64,000 bases of DNA from Symbiodinium natans. Lineage: Eukaryota; Sar; Dinophyceae; Suessiales; Symbiodiniaceae. The translations under genes and the position numbers were made by a program. This document shows positions 22,540-31,925 of the stretch, piece by piece (within the stretch, counting starts at the first letter, position 1; each line of letters opens with the position of its first letter). The DNA lies in the NCBI GenBank assembly GCA_905221605.1, contig CAJNDS010002105.1, positions 246,001 to 310,000 on the forward strand, in the 5' to 3' direction. The notes beneath the pieces were generated by a model. It had not been told where the DNA came from, did no database searches, and saw nothing but the letters and a program-made list of their open reading frames with translations.

Positions 22540-22920
22540 TTACTTCATTAGGCATCGCCACCCTAAAACTGTTTGGCGCTTGGGATACTTTGCGGGCTTC
22601 TCTGGAGGTAGGCACTCCGGGCATACTCTATTGAGAATGCTTGCAAAATGCCGGGGGATATACGCAGGAGACCAGGCCCCGGCGAAGAGGACGAGGAGAG
22701 TAGCTGAGCTGGATGCAAGTTTTGAGACAAAGTATGTAAAGGGGTGCAACATGTCCACGTCTGTCATACATTTTCGCGGTTTGTGCGTACTGGCCTCTTG
22801 GTAGCAAAACCAGCGTACAAATGAGCCAGCGGCAAAACCTCTAATGCCAGCCTTCCAACATTTATGTAGGGTTATCGCTTTTGGGCGGTCACCATATCGT
22901 TCTCCGATGTTTCCAGGCAT
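22540..22920 (-). CDS. Small putative membrane protein, 126 aa
   Basis: An uninterrupted ATG-to-TAA frame, starting MPGNIGERYGDRPKAITLH. A first hydrophobic, glycine-rich segment (AGIRGFAAGSFVRWFC) and a second (LASSSATLLVLFAGAW) could be membrane helices. The C-terminus is basic with a Cys pair (VCPECLPP). Composition is protein-like throughout, and the base composition is more AT-rich than most genes here. Its start lies next to the 61-bp repeat array. I do not recognise the family; a small organellar inner-membrane subunit is one guess. Confidence 0.5.
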   Translation of the reverse strand: MPGNIGERYGDRPKAITLHKCWKAGIRGFAAGSFVRWFCYQEASTHKPRKCMTDVDMLHPFTYFVSKLASSSATLLVLFAGAWSPAYIPRHFASILNRVCPECLPPEKPAKYPKRQTVLGWRCLMK

Positions 22921-22937
22921 CGTAGTGATGTAAATGA

Positions 22938-23139
22938 CTTGTAGTACAAGCTTCGTACTGGAACCGATGTTTCCGTGACCCAGCTGGATTTTAATCGATT
23001 TGTAGTACAAGCTTAGTACTGGAACCGATGTTTCCGTGAGCCGGCTGGATTTTCATTGATTTGTAGTACAAGCTTAGTACTGGAACGGACGTTTCTGTGA
23101 GCCGGCTGGATTTCCATTGATTTGTACTACAAGCTTAGT
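22938..23139. repeat. 61-bp tandem repeat, about 3.3 units
   Basis: The word TTGTAGTACAAGCTTAGTAC recurs at exactly 61-bp spacing (22941, 23002, 23063, 23124). The last unit carries a GTACTAC variant. Each unit contains the self-complementary word AAGCTT and a GTAC-rich inverted repeat, followed by GGAACCGATGTTTCCGTGA. The units differ by only a few bases, so the array is fairly young. Confidence 0.85.
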
Positions 23140-23441
23140 AATGATGATTTTAAACTGCCAAAAGCAAGCTCCGAGGCAGGAGAAAAAAGACAACGATTCA
23201 AACCTGCCGCCACCAGCACCACCACCACCAAGAGCAACTCAAGAGCAACTCAAGAGCAACCTTCTTTGAAACAATGTGCAAGGAGAGGCAGATGCGACCA
23301 GGCTTCGACTCCACTCCGGTGCTGCCAGGTCTCCGAAGACGGCGTGCAGGCCTCACGGAACGGGTCTTGGGAGAAAACACAATTCTTTGGCTGGACGCTT
23401 CTCACCGTGAGGGGTCCGAGAGGTCAGGGTGCTTAATCTTG
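23140..23441. other. No supported gene
   Basis: A short ACC repeat near 23209-23230 and a duplicated CAAGAGCAACT near 23228-23252. No supported exon. Confidence 0.35.
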
Positions 23442-25863
23442 TCAGCTTGGGCTCACACATTGCGTGGATGCCACAAGAGCGGCCAGCGCCTGCGGGGGCA
23501 AACAGAGACTCTGAGCGTTTCTGGACTCTGCAGGGTGCTCAGACTGCTTTGACAGTCCCCCCCCCCGCCCACAGCAAGTCAGGTCGGGGTCGTCGGGCAC
23601 AACATTCCAAGCCAGCCACGGCGACAGCTCCCGGTGAGGGTGCCAGTGGCCCAAGTGCGACGCAGAATCGCACCGATGCTTCTGCGGACACCCCAGACAC
23701 AGGCTCAAACTGGTCGTGCAGGCCATTCTCCACCGCTTGCAAGCAAGTGTTCAGAAACTCTGGGCATCTGGAACCAGAATCAGCCATCAGCTTGATCCAA
23801 GCTCCAGAAGCTTCCAGTGCAGCAGAGCGCGTCTCTACACCGGAAGCGGAGGTCATCACTTGCTGCAGCACAGCTGCGATTCTGCGTCCGACTGCCTTCA
23901 CACTCTCCGCGGTGTGTCGTGTGGAGTGCTGTCTCCGAGCCAGCACACTGATGAGAGTACAAAGTCTCTTTGCTATGCTGTCTGCCAGCCCAGCTTCCAG
24001 GGAATCGTGTTGGAGGACAAGCTCCCCCAACTTCTCACAGGCCCACATCAGCACTGCCACTCCACTTTGGGGAGGTCGAAAAGCAGGCAGTAGCCTGCCA
24101 CAGGCGGATCCTCAACAGTGACAACGGGGTACCCTTGCAGCCTCTCTGGAACGATGGCTGACACACCCTCAACCCCACCCCAAAAAAAATCTACAGCAAC
24201 CGTTGACACCGTCACCACACCTTAATTGAAGCTAGTTCTGATGAACTCCTGACTGGCCAGGTTGCTTGGACAAGCAGCCTCGAGAGCCGCAAGGGCATGC
24301 GGGAAGCCCACATCATGAAGTTGCAAAAGCTGCAGCTGCTGTAGAAGAGGAGGAAGCAATCTCTCGGTCAGCCTTGCCGACCCGCAGCGCGTCTCAGCAG
24401 GAATAAGAGCACACAAGTCAGCGACTAATGCGAAGGCCACAGGATGTAATGCCGGTTGCACCAAGGCTCGCAAAACCAGTTTGGCAACTCGGTGAAGCTG
24501 CCTTTTCACCCCTGAAGCACATCCTGGCAGCACCGCCCCCAGGCTTGCAAGCGCAGCAAGTTTGCTTGGCAGATCGGAGCCGGTCAAGGTCCTACAGGCG
24601 CTGCGGTAGATAAGGGGAAGGACCAGTTTGTCTGGCATGCGCTTCGAAATTCGAGTGAGCAATGCATACTCAGCTCCACTCTCTGCCGCAGAGTTCTGCC
24701 CCACGAAGAGCCCTTCCCAACAGTTGGCTTTGACTCGTACCTCGTCCGGTGCCACTAAGTCAACCAAAGAAAGTAGGACCTCCTCTGCCGAAAGCTGGAC
24801 ACCCTGCGCCGTGCAAAGGAGCCGGGAATGCGAGTCAGCGATGCTGTGAAGCAAGCGGAGTGCTTTCAGTCTCCTCGACCCTCGCTGCGTCACGGAGGCC
24901 GTCAGGGCCAATCGAACCACTCTGCAGAGCTCCGACGGCGGTGAATGGTAGAAGGAGGCATCGGCGATGAGCAGCTCGTCGGCGGCAGCAGCTTGCGACA
25001 AAGCTTCTAGAGCAGCATCACAGAGTTCGCTTCCCATGATGGCGTCACTGACAAGCACTCCGACCACCTGGTGATGAAACAGGCGAGCGGCTTCCTCACC
25101 CCTCACAATGGCGGCCAGGGAACCCAGGCATTCGATGGCGTTCTTGGCGTGAGTCTGGGCATCGCCTTCTTGGTGGCAACGTGTGCCTTCCAATATGGAC
25201 ACACAAGCCTGGCAGAGCTCCGTAAGGTGAGGCTCAAGAAGGTTCCGCCATGGAGGTGACGGAGGCGACATCAAAAGGCCTTTAAGGAGAGTCATCATGC
25301 CATGAAACTGAGAGCAACAGGCAGGCAGCTCATGTAGCCGCTCTCCATCAGCAGCAACTTTGCGGATCCACAGCAATAGTTCCAGCCATAGGACGCCCTC
25401 TGCCGCGAGATGCCGGGCAACAGCCACAGTGCAGTCTGCAAGGATTGTGGCCGACTCACTGCCGCCTGGAGCGCAGTCCAAAGAATGGACAAGGCGGGCT
25501 TGCAGTTGGGCCCGGTCAGCAACACTGAGCGTGTGCCAGCACTCCTGCACGCGTCTCCCCAGCAAAACGGCTGCGAGTTGCTTGGCGGATGCAAGCTGCA
25601 CGGCGCCACCAAGGCCAGGAGCAGCGGGCGTCGCGGGCGTGTCCAAAATCGAAAGCAGGTTCAGAGGCTGGGCTGACAGGCACTTGGCCTCAAAGCTGGG
25701 TTTAAAGGGTTTCGGTTTCTTGGCTTTATGCTGACGGCTTACGATTGAAGTTTACACGTTTTGGGACTACAGGCCACAAAGCACACATGGCCTCAAGCTG
25801 CTGCCGGCTCCGCGGGGACAGGGGCACGAGCAGCTTAGCTAGGTCATCCTGCAAGGATGCCAT
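23442..25863 (-). CDS. Importin-beta-family karyopherin, IPO4/IPO5-like, 3' end unresolved
   Basis: Exon 1 (25771-25863) begins MASLQDDLAKLLVPLSPRSR, the usual first HEAT helix pair. Exon 2 (24254-25730) carries the family landmark SAKQLAAVLLGRRVQECWHT, like the R-Q-x-A-A-V-x-L-R-R-R and W-x-x-L pattern of importin-4/5. It then gives long HEAT repeats, including a segment like EALEALDELL (here ALEALSQAAAADELLI). Exon 3 begins at 24110 after GTTGAG and reads ARSACGRLLPAFRPPQSGVA, then VLMWACEKLGELV. Introns are 40 nt and 143 nt and both keep phase. The 3' exons near 23442-23560 are uncertain. Importins of this class carry histones and ribosomal proteins into the nucleus. The IPO4/IPO5 subtype is inferred from sequence pattern only. 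Confidence 0.7.
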
Positions 25864-27260
25864 GGAAGCATCAGAGTGTCTACTAGTATATCACATCGGT
25901 GTTTGAGCTAGCTGACCCATGATCACCGCTTGTTTGTGTTGAGGCACCTGCTATTTGAACTGCCTTAATGGGCACAAAAGCTGAGGCTTCCCTGCCAGTC
26001 AAGTCCTGCTCGGCGCAACGTGATTCTAGGAAATTCTGTGGTTGCTGAAGCTGGTTGGAGTCTGCGGCAAGAAATATACACAAATCCGACACTGACACAA
26101 AAGACTACCGGCTACAGACCAAGTGAAACACGCTGGTTTCCCAGCTGCTTCTCAGGCTGCGGCGAGAGGCTGCGATACATGTGGATGCACATCCGATGCC
26201 TCAGTGGTCAATTTACAACCTCGCAGACAGGAAGCAAAAGAAAGGAAGAAGTCAAGAGAGAAAGGGAACAAATTGCTCGACCCTTTGGACAAAAAAATGG
26301 CCCACCTCGCAAACACTGGTGTTCTGCACGAAAAAAATAGTCTGCCCGCAATACCCCACAGCCCTCCGGCCAAACCTGGGGCTCGCGCTCCACCCACCGT
26401 CACCACGGCACCACGAGGCCAAGACCTGCAAAACTCCAAAAGTGCTCGAAATCAGACATCCCACATCATCCCACAGAGCCACAGAGTCTCAGTCGGATTC
26501 ACGCTCTTTACAGTCCATGAGTCCACTTTCTTCGCCTCGGGAGATCATTTAGGTGCCCGCTTCAGTGCCTGGAGCGGGCCCAAGGATTCCGTACGTTCAG
26601 GGAAACGAGGTGCGGCGGCAAAGGCAGAATGCTAGCTGTGAGACACCCAGCGAAGAAAAGAAGCCCAAAGCCGAAGTCCGAAAAATATCACCGCCTGAAA
26701 AGTGAAAGATGGCAAATATCCAGCAATGCAAATCAGCCAGCTCCACTGCGCGAAGCATGTCGTTCTCCAGAGACAACTGTGTTTCCTGGATATAGCAGAA
26801 CACGGCCTACGACGCAGCTTGCGATCTCGAGGGTGTTGCAGCAAAAGCTCAGCAATTAAGCTGCTGGTAATCTCCAGGTAAGCTCCTGGCCAAGGAAAGG
26901 AGTGATGGAGCTGGTGCGTCACCGGCCGCTCCATGTGAGGCAGCGAGGCCCAAAAGCTCCACCTCAGAAAAAAGAGCTTCACTCCGTATGCCATGTCACA
27001 TCTTGTTAAGCCCGTGGTTTAAAGCTCATAGTGAACCGAGGTGACTTGACGAACTCTGGCACCATTACGGGGATTGTTCATGCTTTCGCTGCAAGGGCTT
27101 CTTGTGTCTCTTCTTAATCGAACGAAGAATTGTGCAGATGCCAAGCAACTTCTGATTTCAAAAAACGAAAAACCCTGTAACTTGGCTTCGGAACGAGGCC
27201 TATACCAGTCGATTTCTAGGGCCAGTCACAGAGTCAGGTCAATCCCAGCAGTGAGAAGTG
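25864..27260. other. Intergenic, one candidate exon
   Basis: A minus-strand frame near 25883-26080 reads SNQLQQPQNFLESRCAEQDL, then TGREASAFVPIKAVQIAGA. It looks coding but has no resolved splice sites and may be 5' untranslated or another gene. The remainder is not assignable. Confidence 0.3.
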
Positions 27261-27270
27261 AAGGCGCTAA

Positions 27271-27353
27271 AAGAGAGAGAGAGAGAGAGGGGGAGAGAGA
27301 GAGAGAGGGGGGAGAGAGAGAGAGAGGGGAGAGAGAGAGAGAGAGAGAGTGAG

Positions 27354-27413
<60 letters not shown>

Positions 27414-27475
27414 GGTGGGTGCGTGTGTGTGGGTGTGTGTGTGTGTGCGCGCACGTGTTCGTGTGCGTGCGTGCT
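27271..27475. repeat. GA and GT microsatellite pair
   Basis: About 80 bp of GA-rich repeat runs straight into about 110 bp of GT-rich repeat. Open frames through it on both strands give only dipeptide-like runs. Confidence 0.95.
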
Positions 27476-27997
27476 GTCGACGGACTGACATGAGGCTCGG
27501 GTCCAACTCCAGCCGCCGCCATTCTGAAATTCTGGCACAGGCAACGGCAAGGAGCGGCCACCATTCACAACACCACGGGACGAGGACACAGCTAAGCTCG
27601 GCATCTCGCCTCTGGAGTTAGTGTTGTGGACCCAAGAGGTGGAAACAGCATGCAACAAATTTACACATTGTAAGATGCTAACGCCGCTAAGGCTAAGCCA
27701 AGAACGACAGGCCCAGCAGCCCTGATTATTTAACGATATTTAGGGGAGCCTTGCCTCCTCGGCACAACACAAGACTACAAGCAAAAAATGATCAAAACCT
27801 CAGTATGCAAGGAATGCCAAGGCTGACGCCCAACCCTCTGGCAACCCACCTCAGCGAAGCACACGTCAGACAAAGGCTCGCAAGAAATACCAAGATGGGC
27901 AAGGCGCCATCCATGTCATCGAGGGCCAATGCCATTGCTTGGCAATCTCGGTCGACCTCAGCTGTTACACCGTTTCCACCCTTTCACAAGTAAACGA

Positions 27998-28269
27998 TCA
28001 GCAGGTGGCCTCCTCGAGCAAGCCTCCAAGCTTGCTGGCAATGTCTAGGGCAGCCCGCGCGGTAGCCTTCATGGGTTCAAGGCGGATGGAACCCCAAGGC
28101 AGCTCTCGAAAAAGGCTGGGTGACGAGCCTCCTGGGCACAGCCTTCGCGCTGCTGCAAGCTCTTGCAGGCCTAGGTCCAGGACGAAGCGCACACCGACCG
28201 CACGGATGCACGATGCTTGGCATCAGCGTCGCCCAGCCTGAAGTAAAGATCCGACATCTGACCCAGGTC
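27998..28269 (-). pseudogene. Terminal exon of unrecognised gene with 2-base frame break
   Basis: After a CCATCTCCAG acceptor the frame reads DLGQMSDLYFRLGDADAKHR, then AS. Near 28195-28205 the coding frame changes, continuing AVGVRFVLDLGLQELAAARR, then LCPGGSSPSLFRELPWGSIR, ending LGGLLEEATC and TGA. Loss of two bases in a GCGCGG-like run would explain the break. Both parts look clearly coding. The piece lies just left of the microsatellite that received the retrotransposon. Function unknown. Confidence 0.5.
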
Positions 28270-28423
28270 CTGGAGATGGCAAAATCTAAAGCGTAGGAAT
28301 CGGGAATGACCCAAATCAGGCATTGGATGGTACTGTCATTGGTTTGCTCCGCAATGGGCGCTGACATCATCTGCGCGTATCCGTCACGATCGAAAGCACC
28401 CGAAGGAACAAATCTACAAAGAT

Positions 28424-28541
28424 GCATATACACAAACAGACAAATAAACATATTATCAAATTTCCACATACGCAAATATACATACATATATACACACATA
28501 GACAAATAGACAAATAGACAAATACACGAATACACGAATAC
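28424..28541. repeat. AT-rich microsatellite, left part of the transposon target
   Basis: Imperfect repeats of ACAAATA, ATACATAT and ACACGAAT. The same kind of array resumes at 46284. The element therefore inserted inside one array, whose last four bases here are ATAC. Confidence 0.85.
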
Positions 28542-28835
28542 TGTGAGCAGGTCAAAGCATGCATGGAGTGCTTGCTTAGTGCTAGTGCAGCTTGTAGTTT
28601 TCCCTTGCATGTGTAGTTTTGCAATTCGTAACAATGCCAATATTTTGGCTCAAGTACCGAGCTTGTGCCTTTGAGCACGGTAGAGTCGTACAGTAGCTCC
28701 TAGGTTGCTGTGCGGTCCGACCGGACGCACTCAGGCGTAGCTGCACAAGTGCTTGGACTCACGAAGTCGTAAAACAGCGTGACCGGGCTGTGATTGCATT
28801 GGCTTAGTGCAAGTCCAGTGCTGGTCGACTTCACA
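28542..28835 (+). repeat. 5' LTR, 294 bp
   Basis: Begins TGTGAGCAGG and ends GACTTCACA. I see no difference from the 3' LTR when reading both through. It contains TTTTGGCTCAAG at 28643-28654, identical to the last 12 bases of the dinoflagellate spliced leader, preceded by GCCAATA (the leader has GCCA). No TATA box is seen; dinoflagellate promoters typically lack one. Confidence 0.95.
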
Positions 28836-29039
28836 ATTGGGGGCTGTTCTGGGAAACGTACAGCTCTTGTGCCTACGGCCCGAGTGGGCAAGCATTGCTT
28901 TGCTTGTCTGTCGCGGTCCGTGACCTGGACGCGTGGACTGTGTGCCACGCTTGCGGCCTGTTAACCAAGGCGCGGCGCTTCGCGTGCCACGCCTGCGGCC
29001 TGCTAACCAAGGCGCGGCTTTTCGCCTTGTGTTGCGGCA

Positions 29040-29414
29040 ATGTCCGCAGAGGTTGCAGGTCAGGCTGAGGGCGTCACCCTCCTCGAAGCTATCGAGGGTG
29101 GAGACGTTCCCTATCCCGAGCGGATGAGCTACGTCGCTTGGCTTAAGTGGCGTAGGGAGACTGGCAGCCGTCCATTGTCCAAGCGGGATGGGGTCAGCAC
29201 TACGCCAGAGCAAGAGGCGGCTCTCTGGCGGAAAGTCATGAAGTTCCTCCATGACGCCGAAGAGGAGGACGAGGATGAAGAGGAAGAAGAAGAGGACTCC
29301 GAGCTAGTCCCTGAGGCCTCGGGCGCTGGAGGCGACAGTCCGCCGCGGGTGGACGTCAGCGCCGCGGCTAGGGAGCTGGCCATGGTCCCTACCTGGAACT
29401 CCGATTACGGCTAA
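29040..29414 (+). CDS. Small acidic ORF at the 5' end of the element
   Basis: An ATG frame of 124 codons, starting MSAEVAGQAEGVTLLEAIEG. It has a conserved-looking central part (PERMSYVAWLKWRRETGSRP), then an acidic run of about 20 Asp/Glu residues, and ends shortly before the TACGGGCGT stretch. It is probably the N-terminal portion of Gag. The next Gag frame opens about 300 bases downstream in another frame, so the two may be joined by splicing. Acidic runs of this kind could act as chaperone or nuclear-protein-binding regions, which is speculation. Confidence 0.5.
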   Translation: MSAEVAGQAEGVTLLEAIEGGDVPYPERMSYVAWLKWRRETGSRPLSKRDGVSTTPEQEAALWRKVMKFLHDAEEEDEDEEEEEEDSELVPEASGAGGDSPPRVDVSAAARELAMVPTWNSDYG

Positions 29415-29697
29415 ATTATGGGCGTGACGCGTTGTTACGCGTAATTATGGTTGAAGAAGTGGTTTTACGCCCGTTTGGGAAAATTGTGGGCGGGGGGTAA
29501 AACAACCAAAAATATGTGGTCGTGCTGCCCCATTTCTACGGGTTTTTACGGGCGTTCTACGGGTTTTCTACGGTTTTTCTACGCATATTTATGGGCGTCC
29601 AGCGGCGCGGTGGCAGGCAATGCCAAATTACGGGCGTTTTGTAAAATTACGGGCGTCTGCAAATTTTATGGGTGTTCTCGAAACGACCAAAAAATAG
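29403..29697 (+). repeat. TACGGGCGT-rich stretch, possible intron
   Basis: Roughly ten copies of TACGGGCGT or TATGGGCGT-like words, many with T-rich spacers, interrupt the Gag coding region. Composition is unlike the GC-rich coding DNA on both sides. An intron is possible, ending at GTACCAG near 29716, but the donor is not evident. Internal repetition suggests an inserted repeat family. Confidence 0.55.
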
Positions 29698-30570
29698 ACG
29701 TCGTTCGGAGTACCAGGTACCGGTGCTGCCTATGTCCCTGCTACGGCACCAGGGTCCCGCCCGGCGGGACCGTCCGGTCCGCCGTCGACAGCAGGTTCAG
29801 TGCCAGGCACCGCAGAGGGCTTGCAGGCGGAGCTGCGCGCGATTTTCCGTCCAGACCAAGAACCGGTCGCGGACTACTTGACGCGCGTTTCGCGGATTGT
29901 CCTCGCGCTGAAAGCGCATGGAGTCACGGTGAGCTCCCGTGACCTTGACGCCTTAAGCACCAAAGCCACCCTCCTTGCGGATGAGTTCTCCAAGATAGGC
30001 GGGGACTGGCATCCTACGAAGATGGTCCGTCGGCTGCGGACCAGGTTCTCGGTCGCGGCTTTGCGCGGTGGCGAGGACCCCGAAGACGCAGAGGAGATTC
30101 AGCGCGAAATCCAATGCATCGGGGAGCTTATCCTCGCGTTAGGGGGAAAAGAAAGCTCGAGCCAAGAGAAGGTTTGGAGCTCCCCGTCCGATGTGCCAGT
30201 TGAAGCCGTGGGGCCGCGTTCCCCAGGGCTCCCACAGCCTGCGACTGCAAGTGGGTTGGGGGTAGGTTTGGACCGTGGAGGTTTGCACACTGCTGAGGTT
30301 GCAGGTGGTCCTTCCGCGGCCCGTGTCCTGGGCGCGACGGACGGCGATTCCCCTTTGCGCGCGAAGCTTGCTGCGCTAGAGATGGAGATAGAAGCCCTGA
30401 AGCGAGGTTCAGACGGCGGAGGTTCGCAGACCGGGTCCCAACACCCGGCGGGCGATCTCGCCGCCGCACTCGCCGCCCAAACTGAGGCGCTGAAAGAAGC
30501 GTTAGCGCAGAGGGGCGGGCAAAGCTCCATAACTACGGTCAAAACTGACCCCTCACGTGGCCGACGCTGA
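29698..30570 (+). CDS. Gag, N-terminal part
   Basis: The frame is open from 29698 and reads a Pro/Gly/Ser-rich lead, then LQAELRAIFRPDQEPVADYL, then helical and charged segments. It ends with a predicted coiled coil (AALEMEIEALKRG and AALAAQTEALKEALAQRGG). No ATG is present near the start, which fits expression as a spliced or continued Gag. The frame stops at TGA 30568-30570, while Gag continues in another frame from 30549. Structural role: particle assembly. Confidence 0.6.
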   Translation, partial: TSFGVPGTGAAYVPATAPGSRPAGPSGPPSTAGSVPGTAEGLQAELRAIFRPDQEPVADYLTRVSRIVLALKAHGVTVSSRDLDALSTKATLLADEFSKIGGDWHPTKMVRRLRTRFSVAALRGGEDPEDAEEIQREIQCIGELILALGGKESSSQEKVWSSPSDVPVEAVGPRSPGLPQPATASGLGVGLDRGGLHTAEVAGGPSAARVLGATDGDSPLRAKLAALEMEIEALKRGSDGGGSQTGSQHPAGDLAAALAAQTEALKEALAQRGGQSSITTVKTDPSRGRR

Positions 30571-31925
30571 CCGACGACAAGTCGGACGCGCGAGACGTTG
30601 TCCTGTTCTACGAGGAGTTCGAGGACGTCTGCGCGCTGGCCAACAACTGTCGCGGTATGAGTGCGCGCGAAAAGCTGTTAGCGCTACGCGGGCGCTGCCG
30701 CGGCTCGCGCATGAAGACGTACACGAACGCGTACCGCGCAGCGTGGAAATCGGGAGAGGTTCTCTCAGATCCACAGGCGGTGTATGACCGCATCAAGAAC
30801 AAACACTTGATGTTCGGGGAATCGCGGGAGGAAAGAGAAGTCCGCGTGGATGGTGAGCACGCCTCTCTCGCTAAGGGTAAGCTCACAGGCCACCAATTCG
30901 AGCCTTTGTTTGAGGCCTCGATCGCGGACCTTGAGGCAGTAGGTCTCGGGAAGACCCCTCGAGAGTTGTATCTCTCATACCTCCGCAAGATGCCCCCTTA
31001 TCTCCAAAAGGAGATCCGGAACGACAAAAGGTTGTGGCCTGGCGACCCCAAGGATGGCGGGTTGCGAGGACCGCAGACTTGGGAGGAGAGCCACAAAGTC
31101 GTTCTGGAGTACGAGCAGAGAGAAGCAGCGCACAGGGCTGTTTCCCACTCTGTGTACACGGCCACCGGTTCGCAGAGCGCGGACCCGGCGGTCGCGCTGG
31201 CTGAGGCTCAGAAGGAGATTAAGAGTCTCAAGGCCGCTGCGAAGGCTGCTGCGAAAGGAGCAGCTGCCGCGGCCAAAGCTGGCGCGGACCAGACGTATGC
31301 TGCTGCGTCGAAGGGAGCTGGCAAAGGAGCGGACAAGAAGATCTGCTTCCACTTTCGCGATCATGGGAATTGCCCGAAAGGGGATGCCTGCCCGTACAGC
31401 CACGACAAGGAGCTTCGCAGAAAAGCTCTCGCGGCCAAGAAGGGTGACCAAACCTTTGCCACTGCGAAAGGTAAAGGCAAAGGGAAGGGAGGTGGCAAGG
31501 CAAAAGCCAACGCAAAGCCTAAGGCTGCGGCCAAAGGCGCGGCAAAGCCACCAGGCACCGTTTGCCCCTTTTTCTCCAAGAATGGGTCGTGCAAGAAAGG
31601 AGCCAGCTGCGACATGGTCCACAACCTGACGACCTCAGGAGGGACGCCGGCCTTGCCTGCCAACTGGGCCCCGCCCTCCGGTGCTTCCATGTCTAACCCC
31701 TTCGCCGCGTTCAGTGTCCAGATAGGCAGCTCAGGCGTCCAGGCAGGCGTCTTAGGAGCCGCAGGACACGCCGCGGTGCAGCAGCACGCGCTTCCGTTAA
31801 GCAAGGGCGGGCGGGACAAGTTCGCCACCTTGGACGATCTGCCGAAGGACTGGTGGAACCTGTCCAGGTCCTCGACCGTAAAGTCGAGTGCATGCGTGAC
31901 GGCTGCGCCGGCGCAAACCACGTGA
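30549..31925 (+). CDS. Gag, capsid and nucleocapsid with two CCCH zinc fingers
   Basis: Open from 30549. It begins TWPTLTDDKSDARDVVLFYE, then EFEDVCALANNCRGMS, a capsid-like helical region. After an Ala/Lys-rich linker come two zinc fingers of C-x8-C-x5-C-x3-H type: CFHFRDHGNCPKGDACPYSH (near 31342-31401) and CPFFSKNGSCKKGASCDMVH (near 31563-31622), separated by a KGKGKGGGKAK-type basic stretch. Retroelement nucleocapsids usually carry CCHC knuckles; CCCH fingers are typical of cellular RNA-binding proteins. The frame overlaps the downstream protease frame at 31853-31925 by a -1 shift. Confidence 0.8.
   Translation, partial: PLTWPTLTDDKSDARDVVLFYEEFEDVCALANNCRGMSAREKLLALRGRCRGSRMKTYTNAYRAAWKSGEVLSDPQAVYDRIKNKHLMFGESREEREVRVDGEHASLAKGKLTGHQFEPLFEASIADLEAVGLGKTPRELYLSYLRKMPPYLQKEIRNDKRLWPGDPKDGGLRGPQTWEESHKVVLEYEQREAAHRAVSHSVYTATGSQSADPAVALAEAQKEIKSLKAAAKAAAKGAAAAAKAGADQTYAAASKGAGKGADKKICFHFRDHGNCPKGDACPYSHDKELRRKALAAKKGDQTFATAKGKGKGKGGGKAKANAKPKAAAKGAAKPPGTVCPFFSKNGSCKKGASCDMVHNLTTSGGTPALPANWAPPSGASMSNPFAAFSVQIGSSGVQAGVLGAAGHAAVQQHALPLSKGGRDKFATLDDLPKDWWNLSRSSTVKSSACVTAAPAQTT

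Noticed and set aside
27226-27658. Open frames of Ser/Leu, Thr/His and Cys/Val runs on both strands
   Set aside because: They are read-through of GA and GT microsatellites.
28836-28860. A named tRNA primer-binding site
   Set aside because: The bases after the LTR contain TGG, but I could not match a specific tRNA 3' end.
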